Shown here: one piece after another, positions 1 through 5,982 of the stretch | Layout: the number at the start of each line of letters is the position of its first letter | Numbering within the stretch: position 1 is the first letter of the stretch | DNA from: Solirubrobacteraceae bacterium | GTDB lineage: Bacteria; Actinomycetota; Thermoleophilia; Solirubrobacterales; Solirubrobacteraceae | Assembly (NCBI GenBank): GCA_030151725.1 | Contig: JASLDD010000175.1 | Coordinates: forward strand, 1 to 9,549 | Reading direction: 5' to 3' | Length of the DNA stretch: 9,549 nt | Made by a program: the position numbers and the translations under genes | Notes under the pieces: model-generated | Databases searched by the model: none | The model's input: the letters and a program-made list of their open reading frames with translations, nothing else | What the model was told of the DNA's origin: nothing

Positions 1-316
1 CGGGAGCAGAGGGAGAGCCCAGGACGTTGCCTTTCTGGGGGATGTTGGCGACGAGCGTCGCGACGGCCTGGGCTTCCTTGTTGGCGGTGTTCGTTCCAAC
101 GGCCGGGGGTTTGGATTTGCTGCCGCCGCCTGTGGCGACGAGGATGATCACGATCACCACGACCACCAGGCCGGCGATCATGCCGAGCTGGGTGAGTCGT
201 TTGCGCCGGGCGGCGTTGGCGGCCTCGGCTTCCTCCATTGCCCTGCGCCCGGCACGCGCCTGCTCGCGGCGCTGCTTGCGGGTCAGGTCCTCTTCGTCGC
301 TCTCCACTGGGCTCAT
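1..316 (-). CDS. Membrane-anchored thioredoxin/DsbA-like protein, N-terminal part (runs off window)
   Basis: Reading the minus strand from ATG at 316 gives 105 residues before the window ends. Seen: a highly charged cytoplasmic start (about residues 5-42, rich in Arg, Glu and Ala, probably helical), one hydrophobic segment at about 43-62 (IAGLVVVVIVIILVA), a Gly/Ser/Lys/Pro linker, then a stretch ending IPQKGNVLGSPSAP. That architecture and the final GNxLGxPxAP phrase are typical of actinobacterial DsbA-family thioredoxin-fold proteins anchored by an N-terminal helix, where the CPxC active site follows shortly after. The active site lies outside the window, so the oxidoreductase role is inferred. 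The gene points away from tRNA-Arg and belongs to the host flank. I found no convincing promoter in the 167 bp between it and the tRNA. Confidence 0.8.
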   Translation of the reverse strand, partial: MSPVESDEEDLTRKQRREQARAGRRAMEEAEAANAARRKRLTQLGMIAGLVVVVIVIILVATGGGSKSKPPAVGTNTANKEAQAVATLVANIPQKGNVLGSPSAP

Positions 317-483
317 GACGCAACTTTTACACGTTTCTGCTCAATCGTGCCTAAGTATCGTTTGACCGCTCTTTCGGACTGCATCGCCGCGGCACTCGGT
401 TCGGTCCTACACGGGTGCCACGATTGGAAACGTCCCGTCAACGGGCGCCGCTTACGGGCAGACTGTGTGAGCGGTGTGATCGC

Positions 484-557
484 GCCCCCGTAGCTCAGCT
501 GGATAGAGCATCGGACTTCTAATCCGAGGGTCGCTGGTTCGAATCCAGCCGGGGGCA
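484..557 (+). tRNA. tRNA-Arg (anticodon TCT)
   Basis: A complete 74-nt cloverleaf. Acceptor stem GCCCCCG (484-490) pairs with CGGGGGC (550-556), discriminator A is at 557, and CCA is not encoded. The D arm contains GCTCAGCTGGATAGAGC. The anticodon arm is TCGGA-CTTCTAA-TCCGA with anticodon TCT, reading AGA. The T arm is GCTGG-TTCGAAT-CCAGC. Every stem pairs perfectly, so the gene should be functional. Its 3' part, from the anticodon stem onward, is duplicated at 7143-7187, which marks it as the integration site of the element to its right. Confidence 0.97.
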
Positions 558-559
558 TC
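515..559 (+). repeat. attL core (45-bp direct repeat, left copy)
   Basis: From the A at 515 to the C at 559 the sequence is identical to 7143-7187. It covers the anticodon loop, 3' anticodon stem, T arm, acceptor 3' strand and two bases beyond the discriminator. At this end the repeat restores an intact tRNA, as expected when a tyrosine integrase recombines inside a tRNA gene. Confidence 0.93.
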
Positions 560-627
560 TTCAAAAATGGCTCTAGTCTGAGGTATTCGAGCATAAGGAC
601 GATGAGAAGGCGAGGGCGTTTCGCCAC

Positions 628-647
628 AGTGCCAGCGAAGTGCCAGC
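628..647 (+). repeat. Candidate integrase arm-type site, left
   Basis: The 20-mer AGTGCCAGCGAAGTGCCAGC is itself a tandem pair of AGTGCCAGC with a 2-bp spacer. It starts 69 bp inside the left core. The only close counterpart seen in the window lies just inside the right core (7015-7034, differing by C to T at the same place in each half). Tandem short motifs on both sides of the attP core are the known layout of tyrosine-integrase arm sites. The function is inferred from this symmetry. Confidence 0.6.
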
Positions 648-781
648 AGCAAGTCGGGGGGGCGCACCGTGTGGCTGCACAAGGCGGCCTTTGTCGAGCG
701 GCTACGCAGGACTGGTGGGACCAACGGCGAAGAGGCCACGGAGTGCCCATCCCGAAGGCTCTTGCGGCACACTGAGCCAAG

Positions 782-1486
782 ATGACCCAAGTCGCGATCC
801 TTCCTCGAGGCGCATATACAGCTGATCGAGCGGCCGCTCTCTCTGGCGTGCCCCTCAGCACGGTCAGGTGGTGGGCAAAGCACGACATCCTCGTTCCGAC
901 GGGCTCTCAGACGAGGGTGATGCTCTGGTCTTACGCCGACCTCATGCAGCTCCGGGTCATTCACTGGCTGCGTCAGCCCAAGGTCGGCCAAGACGAACGG
1001 GAGATCCCGGCAAGCACCATGAACGCCGTTCGGCGCGCTCGCGCAAAGCTTGCGCAGCTCGAGCTTGCGCTCTGGACCGAGGACGGCGGCCCTTCAGTAC
1101 GAGTCGACCACCAGGGGAGCGTATGGCTAGCCACTGAGCCTTCGCTCGAGCGCGCCGAGGATGGGCAACGTGCCCTGGGCGGAACTGATGTCGATGAAAC
1201 GATCCTGGAGGTGCTCGCCCCGTTTCAAACCAGCAGTACCCGTGGGCCGGACCTGGTCTGTCCGCGACCGCACCTGCGGATCGTCCCGGGCAAGCTCGGG
1301 GGTTCCCCACACATAGAACGTACTCGCCTCGAGTCACAAGCTGTCGGTGCCCTGACGGCATCGGGGTTGCCGATAGCGAAGATCTATCGGCTGTATCCGG
1401 ACATTGACCAGATGGCAATCGATCAGGCAATCGACCTGGAGCAGCAGTTGGCTAACAACCTCGGCCGCAACCTGCGCGCAGCGTAG
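782..1486 (+). CDS. MerR-type HTH / DUF433 protein, probable antitoxin
   Basis: 234 aa. The N-terminus (about residues 11-63: YTADRAAALSGVPLSTVRWW, then the LWSYADLMQLRVIHWLR helix) is a MerR-like winged helix-turn-helix. After a variable middle, residues about 160-225 (PHLRIVPGKLGG, GLPIAKIYRLYPDID, AIDLEQQLA) match the DUF433 fold found in VapB-like antitoxins. An in-frame TGA at 773 fixes the ATG at 782 as the start; no good Shine-Dalgarno precedes it, so a leaderless message is possible. The PIN-like gene begins 4 bp after the stop. DUF433 proteins are usually antitoxins of PIN nucleases, and the HTH would bind the operon's own control region. It could also act as the element's repressor, since no other repressor is evident. 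Confidence 0.82.
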   Translation: MTQVAILPRGAYTADRAAALSGVPLSTVRWWAKHDILVPTGSQTRVMLWSYADLMQLRVIHWLRQPKVGQDEREIPASTMNAVRRARAKLAQLELALWTEDGGPSVRVDHQGSVWLATEPSLERAEDGQRALGGTDVDETILEVLAPFQTSSTRGPDLVCPRPHLRIVPGKLGGSPHIERTRLESQAVGALTASGLPIAKIYRLYPDIDQMAIDQAIDLEQQLANNLGRNLRAA

Positions 1487-1490
1487 CCGC

Positions 1491-2009
1491 GTGCCGCGAC
1501 GATTCGCGCTCGATCAAGGCTTCCCGCTGCCGATCGTCAACGTCCTGAGGGACTACCAGGCAGACGCTGAGCTCGTGAGCTTTGCCGAGATCGACAGCCG
1601 CCTAGCGGATCTCGACGACTGGGAAATCCTACTTGCCCTGCACCATCACTTACACGCCTGGGACGGCCTTATCACGACCGACAACTCGATGCTGAACCAG
1701 GCGCCAGAGCTAAACGTCCTGGACCGGACAAAGCTCACGCTGGTAGTCGCTATGGGCGCCGGGCACAACCCCGTCAAGGCGAGCGGACTCCTCTTTGCCT
1801 ATCTGTCCAGGATCTGCGAACTCACGAATCCGGACAAGGGGCAGATATGGCAGCTCAGAGCCGGGAACATCATGCCCACGGAGCCCAAGGGTGCGCTGGC
1901 GCGTGTGGCTGACCATCAAAACGTCGATGCAGATGAGCTGATCGCTCAAAGCCGACTCGATCCCGAGACATTTGGCCGGGATCCTTTGGCACCTTTACTT
2001 GGTGCCTGA
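1491..2009 (+). CDS. PIN-like domain protein, probable VapC-type toxin
   Basis: 172 aa from GTG at 1491, chosen because it lies 4 bp after the DUF433 stop and directly opens the conserved start PRRFALDQGFPLP. The same frame is open further upstream (ATG at 1404), but that part overlaps the antitoxin and reads unlike a protein. PIN-like features: an acidic residue at the end of the first strand (D8 in FALDQGFP), an acidic cluster LDDWE (41-45), and GLITTDNSML with D64 near the end of a later strand. PIN toxins are Mg-dependent RNases. The C-terminal 70 residues (WQLRAGN, RVADHQN) are a family-specific extension I cannot assign. The tight coupling to a DUF433 gene supports a type II toxin-antitoxin pair. 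The cleavage target is unknown. Confidence 0.75.
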   Translation: MPRRFALDQGFPLPIVNVLRDYQADAELVSFAEIDSRLADLDDWEILLALHHHLHAWDGLITTDNSMLNQAPELNVLDRTKLTLVVAMGAGHNPVKASGLLFAYLSRICELTNPDKGQIWQLRAGNIMPTEPKGALARVADHQNVDADELIAQSRLDPETFGRDPLAPLLGA

Positions 2010-2153
2010 CTAAACCCAGGTCGGCCGTTGACTTCGTAGGGGTGGACTTGGAGACATGATGTCAGCCTGACGCAGCTCGACGAGGCGATGACGGTCCCGG
2101 CCCGACACTAAGTCGTCCGCGCGCCGACTATCCTGTAGGGGGTCGGTTCTTTG

Positions 2154-2270
2154 GTTCGTAATTTCATGTCTTCGGAGGCCCCGTTCCAGCGGGGCTTCCG
2201 TCGTTTTCGAGGTGCCGCGAGCTTTTCCGTCCGATAGCCGCTGTACTTCTATCCGCACATGATTACGAAC
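2154..2270. promoter_or_regulatory. Inverted repeat pair ahead of the replication operon
   Basis: GTTCGTAAT (2154-2162) is the exact reverse complement of ATTACGAAC (2262-2270). The arms flank the terminator hairpin, and the right arm ends 16 bp before the ATG at 2287. Such a pair could be two operator half-regions for a repressor or the base of a long leader fold. No clear -35/-10 pair was identified. This is inferred from symmetry only. Confidence 0.35.
2173..2207 (+). terminator. Rho-independent terminator or attenuator
   Basis: An 11-bp stem, CGGAGGCCCCG (2173-2183) with CGGGGCTTCCG (2190-2200), has one G-T pair and a 6-nt loop. It is followed by TCGTTTT. It lies about 165 bp after the PIN-like gene and 80 bp before the replication operon, so it probably separates the two transcripts. 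Because a leader could start upstream of it, attenuation of the downstream operon is also possible. Confidence 0.65.
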
Positions 2271-2286
2271 GTACAAGGATCGACTT

Positions 2287-2679
2287 ATGCGCTCACCATG
2301 CGCTGATCCCCTAGGCGAGCTTGCCGCGAGAGACCCCGACGCCTTCTGGAAGGCGTTTAGTGAGAGCACCACCATGGTCATCACGACGGGGACGGCTACC
2401 GGAGGCATCGAAACCGAAATCGTCGACCGTCGCATCGTCCGCGAGGAGCCGTGGCACGCCCCGGCTCCTCAGAGCGGCAGCACTCCACGCTCGGCTGCGA
2501 TCGGTCAGCGTTCGCGTTCGCGTGGCCGTGGTGGCAGGCCCGCCGGTCGCCGTGCGACGCGGCGAAGTAGCAGCGACTCGGGCGGCGAATCAGGCGATAG
2601 TGAGCCGGGCGAACCTGCCCGGCGGCCCCGACTAGCACCGCCTCCGCTCACCCATTCTGCCCAGCTGGGGCCTGCATGA
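2287..2679 (+). CDS. Small basic low-complexity protein, first gene of the replication operon
   Basis: 130 aa of unknown function. The N-terminus (DPLGELAARDPDAFWKAFSES, with TTMVITTGTATGG following) looks like a folded segment. From about residue 65 the protein is low-complexity: Arg/Gly/Ser-rich, then Glu/Gly/Pro-rich. The reading is supported by an AAGGA Shine-Dalgarno at 2275-2279 seven bases before ATG 2287, and by an ATGA overlap with the primase start (ATG at 2676, TGA at 2677), which implies translational coupling. The Arg/Gly-rich tail suggests nucleic-acid binding, but that is a guess. An internal ATG at 2372 is a possible alternative start. I recognise no named family. Confidence 0.6.
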   Translation: MRSPCADPLGELAARDPDAFWKAFSESTTMVITTGTATGGIETEIVDRRIVREEPWHAPAPQSGSTPRSAAIGQRSRSRGRGGRPAGRRATRRSSSDSGGESGDSEPGEPARRPRLAPPPLTHSAQLGPA

Positions 2680-3545
2680 TCCCCCAGGGCGACGCGCTCG
2701 CCTTGCAGCTCGCCGCGATCGTCGGCAGCGAGCCGGCATCGAGCTTGATCGAGGTTCGTCCGCTCTGCGTCGACGGGCGCCCGGCGCCAGAGCGCGCTTT
2801 CATCCCCGTGAGGGAGATCGCCGAGGCTAAGCAGCACATCCTCGAGCTGGCGCCGCGCCGGAACGTGTTTGTTGGCGTCGCCCCACGGGTGCGCCCCGAA
2901 GGCAGAGCCGCGGCGGTCGCGCGCGTATGGACGCTGTGGGCGGACCTCGATACTGCCGAGGCCCTGGCAGCAGCGATGGCGTTCGATCCGGCCCCCGCCA
3001 TCGTCATCGAGACGGGCTCGAACGGTCACTGTCACTGTTACTGGCCGCTCAGGCGCCCGCTATCGCCATCCGATGCACAGCGCGCAAACCGGCGCCTCGC
3101 GCTCGCGCTCGGCGGGGATATGAACGCCACCGACCCAGCGCGCATCCTTCGACCCGCTGGCACCCTCTCCCAGAAGCACGATCCACCGCGCCCGGTCGTT
3201 TGTGTGCGCCTCGAGCTGTCTTCGTTCGATGCTCTCGAGGTTGTCGGCAAGCTGCCAGATAGCAGCCACTATTCGCCGCGCCGCCAGGTGGCACCCGATC
3301 AGGGCGCACCACCCGAGAGGGTGCTCGACGGGCTCGCCCGCACTGTCAGCGAAGCCCAGGAGGGCAACCGCAATGCCGCGCTCTTTTGGGCCGTCTGCCG
3401 GGTAGCTGAGCGCGTCGACGCGGGCGAGCTCGAGGAGGCAGCGGCGCTGCCCGTACTCCACCAGGCGGCCGCTGCCGCTGGCCTCGGTGACGCGGAGATC
3501 CGAGCGACGATCAGAAGCGGCCTCAGTCAGCGGGTCGCCGCATGA
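2676..3545 (+). CDS. RepB-like archaeo-eukaryotic-type (AEP) primase
   Basis: 289 aa. Seen: VWTLWADLDTA with the metal-binding D90-x-D92 pair of primase-polymerases; SNGHCHCYWPL (115-125), the small-residue/His/aromatic motif of the RepB_primase family; and ARILRPAGTLSQK (155-167), its third conserved block. The C-terminal part (about 222-285: EGNRNAALFWAVCRVAE, then IRATIRSGL) resembles the helical PriCT domain that follows such primases in plasmids, phages and satellites. The expected role is priming replication of the excised element, working with the ATPase two genes downstream. Length is normal for primase plus PriCT without a helicase fusion. Both ends overlap neighbours by ATGA, so it sits in the middle of one operon. 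Confidence 0.85.
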   Translation: MIPQGDALALQLAAIVGSEPASSLIEVRPLCVDGRPAPERAFIPVREIAEAKQHILELAPRRNVFVGVAPRVRPEGRAAAVARVWTLWADLDTAEALAAAMAFDPAPAIVIETGSNGHCHCYWPLRRPLSPSDAQRANRRLALALGGDMNATDPARILRPAGTLSQKHDPPRPVVCVRLELSSFDALEVVGKLPDSSHYSPRRQVAPDQGAPPERVLDGLARTVSEAQEGNRNAALFWAVCRVAERVDAGELEEAAALPVLHQAAAAAGLGDAEIRATIRSGLSQRVAA

Positions 3546-3940
3546 TCCGGCTCTCGATCATCGGCAAGCCCGTGCCGCTGCAACGCAGCCGGACGCGTGG
3601 CGGGCGCCACTACCTCCCGGCAAGGTCGAAGGCATACCGGGAGCTAGTGCAGGACTCATGGATGGAGGCCGGAAGGCCAGCGCTCGGGTCGGTGCCGTTT
3701 GCCGCGTCAATGCGCTTCTACGGCGCCAATAGCCAAGCTGACCTCGACAACCTCGCGAAGGCGATCCTCGACGCGCTGAACACGCTCGCCTACGCCGACG
3801 ACAGCCAGCTCGTCTGCCTAGCCGGCTGCCACAAGCTGCCGATCGACGATCGCGGCGCACGAGCTGAGGTCGACCTGTGGCCGGCGGCGCAGTCCCAGCG
3901 CGACAGCGCACGTCAACCGCGAGGGCCACATGAGCGATGA
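3542..3940 (+). CDS. RusA-like Holliday junction endonuclease
   Basis: 132 aa. The start IRLSIIGKPVPLQRSRTRGGRHY matches the RusA N-terminus, with its basic loop after a beta strand. ADLDNLAKAILDALN (66-80) carries the D67/D69 pair, and YADDSQLV (84-91) carries the third acidic position (D86 or D87), in line with the three catalytic aspartates of RusA. RusA enzymes are dimeric, Mg-dependent resolvases of four-way junctions made during phage replication and recombination. The ATG at 3542 overlaps the primase stop, and its own end overlaps the ATPase gene by 11 bp. The last 20 residues are hydrophilic and probably disordered. Confidence 0.85.
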   Translation: MIRLSIIGKPVPLQRSRTRGGRHYLPARSKAYRELVQDSWMEAGRPALGSVPFAASMRFYGANSQADLDNLAKAILDALNTLAYADDSQLVCLAGCHKLPIDDRGARAEVDLWPAAQSQRDSARQPRGPHER

Positions 3941-5099
3941 CTGGCTATCCGGGCAGCCCATGGACCCCTCCGCAGCAAGCGTCGAGCCGCTGCCCGCGAT
4001 CCCCGGCTTCCCATTCCTCCACGCAGGGAGCTGCGCCGTCATCGTCGGCCCGACCGGCGGCGGCCGCTCATCCCTTGTCCAAGCCGCCCTCTACGACGCA
4101 GCACGTGCAGGGGTCCGCTGTGCTTACCTCGGCTCGGAGGTCACACACAGCGAGTTCAATGCGCGCGCCGCGCTACTCGCCGAACGCCGCTGCGACCGTG
4201 TCGACGACGAGCTCCGCGAACAGCTTGCCGGCGTCCGCTACCTCGACCTCGCCGACACGATCAGCCACGCCTGGAAACACCCGTCCGAGTGGATCGCCGC
4301 AATGAGCGGCCGGTACGACTTGCTCGTCATCGACCCGATCTCCGCAGTCGCCTCAGCGCTCGGCCTCGACTTCGACAAGGCCAACAGCGAGTACGTCGAC
4401 TTCCACGGCCGACTCATCCAGCCCATAGTCACAGCGGGTGTCACCGTCCCCATGCTCGACAACGTCGGCCACGACCCAGGCGCGAAAGGCCGAGCCAAGG
4501 GCGCGAGCGCGAAGTCCGACCGCGCCGACCTCACATTCTCCTGCGCGATCTCGACCACGCCGCCCGGCCTGCTCGTCAAAGCCGACAAGGTCCGCTCCAT
4601 CCGCGCCGCCTTCACCCGCGGCGACGAATGGCTGTTCGTCAAGGACACACAGCGGATCGAAGCGCGCCACCGCCCCGACAGCGCCACCAGCTTCCGCCCG
4701 ACACACCAGATGCAAGCCGTAAGCGAAGCGCTCGAGACAACGCCAGGGCTCTCCAAGCGCGCCATCCGGGCCACTGTCGGCGGCAAAGCCGGCTACGTCG
4801 ACCTGGCGCTCGATCTACTCGTCAGCGAGGGATTCGTGACCGTCGAGCGAGGCGCCGGAGGCCATGCACACAGCAGCGTGACGCCCTACCGCCAGCCAAC
4901 CGTGTCCACCGTGTCCGACCCGTGTCCACAAGCGTGTCCAGACACAGGGTCGAAAGACCGTGTCCCCGTGTCCCCACCCCTTAAGGGGGGACACGGTCAC
5001 GGTCACGACAACGGCCACAGCAACGGCGCCCACCGTGTCCCGACAGACACAGACCTCGAAGCGCTATTCGGCGACACGACCACCGGGACAAGCACATGA
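3930..5099 (+). CDS. RecA-fold RepA-like replicative ATPase with C-terminal winged helix
   Basis: 389 aa, with a GAGGG ribosome site before ATG 3930. Residues about 24-245 form an AAA_25/RepA-type RecA fold: phosphate loop GPTGGGRSS (40-48), RCAYLGSE second strand (63-70), LLVIDPISA Walker B (131-139) with D135, PMLDNVGHD sensor region (174-182), and an AKGASAKSDRADLTFSC block typical of this family. The loop has Arg at position 46 where Lys is canonical. Residues about 258-320 read as a winged helix (LSKRAIRATVGGKAGYVDLALDLLVSEGFVTVE). The remaining tail is low-complexity, Pro/Thr-rich with a GHGHGHDNGH tract, and is encoded by the CGTGTCC repeat cluster. Expected role: hexameric helicase or loader at the element's origin, paired with the primase. 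Confidence 0.82.
   Translation: MSDDWLSGQPMDPSAASVEPLPAIPGFPFLHAGSCAVIVGPTGGGRSSLVQAALYDAARAGVRCAYLGSEVTHSEFNARAALLAERRCDRVDDELREQLAGVRYLDLADTISHAWKHPSEWIAAMSGRYDLLVIDPISAVASALGLDFDKANSEYVDFHGRLIQPIVTAGVTVPMLDNVGHDPGAKGRAKGASAKSDRADLTFSCAISTTPPGLLVKADKVRSIRAAFTRGDEWLFVKDTQRIEARHRPDSATSFRPTHQMQAVSEALETTPGLSKRAIRATVGGKAGYVDLALDLLVSEGFVTVERGAGGHAHSSVTPYRQPTVSTVSDPCPQACPDTGSKDRVPVSPPLKGGHGHGHDNGHSNGAHRVPTDTDLEALFGDTTTGTST
4901..5040 (+). repeat. CGTGTCC repeat cluster, candidate replication origin iterons
   Basis: CGTGTCC occurs in direct orientation at 4901, 4910, 4921, 4933, 4959, 4967 and 5034, and inverted (GGACACG) at 4989. Early spacings are 9, 11 and 12 bp. A short tandem of GGTCAC follows the inverted copy (4996-5007). 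The cluster lies in the low-complexity 3' end of the ATPase gene, where codon constraint is weakest. Iterons within or beside rep genes are a known plasmid and satellite origin layout. The origin call here is inference. Confidence 0.5.
4966..4996. repeat. Palindrome within the CGTGTCC cluster
   Basis: CCGTGTCCCC (4966-4975) pairs perfectly with GGGGACACGG (4987-4996). The interior also holds the self-complementary CCCCTTAAGGGG (4977-4988), so two alternative hairpins or cruciforms can form around a TTAA centre. It has no U tract, so it is not a standard terminator. Its place among the direct repeats suggests an origin or a protein-binding site. Confidence 0.6.
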
Positions 5100-5494
5100 G
5101 CGCACCGCCCCAACCGTCAAGCGCCGCCGCTGATGGCCGCTCGGAGGAAAACACGAATCCCGATCTGACTCCCACCATGCTCGACTCGTTGGCGCCTGCG
5201 GTGGCTGAGAGGGTTGCTGAGCTGTTGGCTGACCACCTCGCTAGCGCGCGTGGAGCGTCGCCGTGGCTGACCGTGGATGAGGCGGCTGACTATCTGCGCT
5301 GCAAGCCGAAGCGCATCTACGATCTGCTCTCGCAGTCTCGTCTGCCGCGCCACAAGGATGGCTCTCGCGTGCTGCTGCACCGCGCCGAGTTGGACGCCTA
5401 TCTCGCTGGCACACTGCTGACACCCGGTCAAGATCTGGCTCTACCGAGCGGATCTCAGCGGGACGGCCGGATGACTGATCCGGTGGTCAGATGA
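5096..5494 (+). CDS. Excisionase-family (HTH_17) DNA-binding protein
   Basis: 132 aa. Residues about 57-105 (WLTVDEAADYLRCKPKRIYD, then RLPRHKDGSRVLLHRAELDAYL) are a textbook excisionase/AlpA-type winged helix: the first helix set by DEAADYL, recognition by RIYDLL, and the basic wing GSRVLLHR. The first 55 residues contain a disordered start and a helix (LAPAVAERVAELLADHLAS). Its ATG overlaps the ATPase stop (ATGA). Proteins of this type bend DNA at att sites during excision or act as transcription regulators. Position between replication and packaging genes is compatible with either role, so a directionality factor or a late regulator are both possible. Confidence 0.8.
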   Translation: MSAPPQPSSAAADGRSEENTNPDLTPTMLDSLAPAVAERVAELLADHLASARGASPWLTVDEAADYLRCKPKRIYDLLSQSRLPRHKDGSRVLLHRAELDAYLAGTLLTPGQDLALPSGSQRDGRMTDPVVR

Positions 5495-5982
5495 CCCCGC
5501 TCAGCTCAGACGCCGACGCCCGCAACCGTCAGATCGCGAACCTCACGCCTGCGCCACCGATCCAACCCGGCGAGCAGCGTGCGCTCTCGCATGGCGGGTA
5601 CGCCGAGATCGCAGCTGCCAGGCTCGACGCGAAGACGCGGGCGATCTATGACGCCATCGCGGCAGACGCACCGCTGCGAGCAACTGGCGGCGGTCTGCCG
5701 AGCCATGACGCGGCGATCGTCTCTGTGCTGGCGGTAGCGCTCTGCCATCTGGAGGACGTGAACAAGCATCTCGCCGAGCACGGCCTGTTCGTTCGGCGCC
5801 GGCCGCGCCCGGCCGTTGAGCTCGCGTCGCGGTTCCGCAAAGAGATCGTCGGCTACCTCGAGCAGTTGGGAATGACGCCCAAGTCGCGCTCTGCCCTGGG
5901 ACTGGATCTCGCCTCTACGGCAGACATCGCGCGCCAGTGGGCCGCTGAGACCGCAGCGGAAGGCGATGGTGCAGGTGGCTGA
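5491..5982 (+). CDS. Phage terminase small subunit-like protein
   Basis: 163 aa. The start ARNRQIANLTPAPPIQPGEQ followed by RALSHGGYAEI, and the later AVALCHLEDVNKHLAEHGLF and YLEQLGMTPKSRSALGLDLA blocks, resemble the small DNA-recognition proteins that precede terminase large subunits in actinobacterial prophages (P27-like). It lies directly before the large subunit and overlaps it by 17 bp, which is the main support for the call. The small subunit binds the pac or cos site and directs the large subunit to it. The overlap with the upstream stop is ATGA. Sequence recognition alone is moderate, context is strong. Confidence 0.68.
   Translation: MTPLSSDADARNRQIANLTPAPPIQPGEQRALSHGGYAEIAAARLDAKTRAIYDAIAADAPLRATGGGLPSHDAAIVSVLAVALCHLEDVNKHLAEHGLFVRRRPRPAVELASRFRKEIVGYLEQLGMTPKSRSALGLDLASTADIARQWAAETAAEGDGAGG

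Noticed and set aside
317..483. Promoters for tRNA-Arg (plus) and the DsbA-like gene (minus)
   Set aside because: Several partial hexamers exist, such as TTGACG on the minus strand at 441-436, but none has a matching -10 at proper spacing.
560..781. Small protein or excisionase between attL and the DUF433 gene (for example the frame at 640-825)
   Set aside because: Composition is not protein-like and it overlaps the start of the DUF433 gene. Apart from the arm-type repeat I see nothing assignable in this 222-bp gap.
313..888. Minus-strand reading frame with MPPAGFEPATLGLEV
   Set aside because: This peptide is the antisense translation of tRNA-Arg at 484-557, a well-known false protein. Overlap with the clear DUF433 gene also argues against it.
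2028..2060. Promoter with TTGACT at 2028-2033
   Set aside because: No acceptable -10 hexamer at 16-18 bp spacing, and the terminator at 2173 would stop a transcript before the replication operon.
3341..3353. Third arm-type site, ACTGTCAGCGAAG, in the primase gene
   Set aside because: Only a single half-site, far from either att core, in well-conserved coding sequence. Probably chance.
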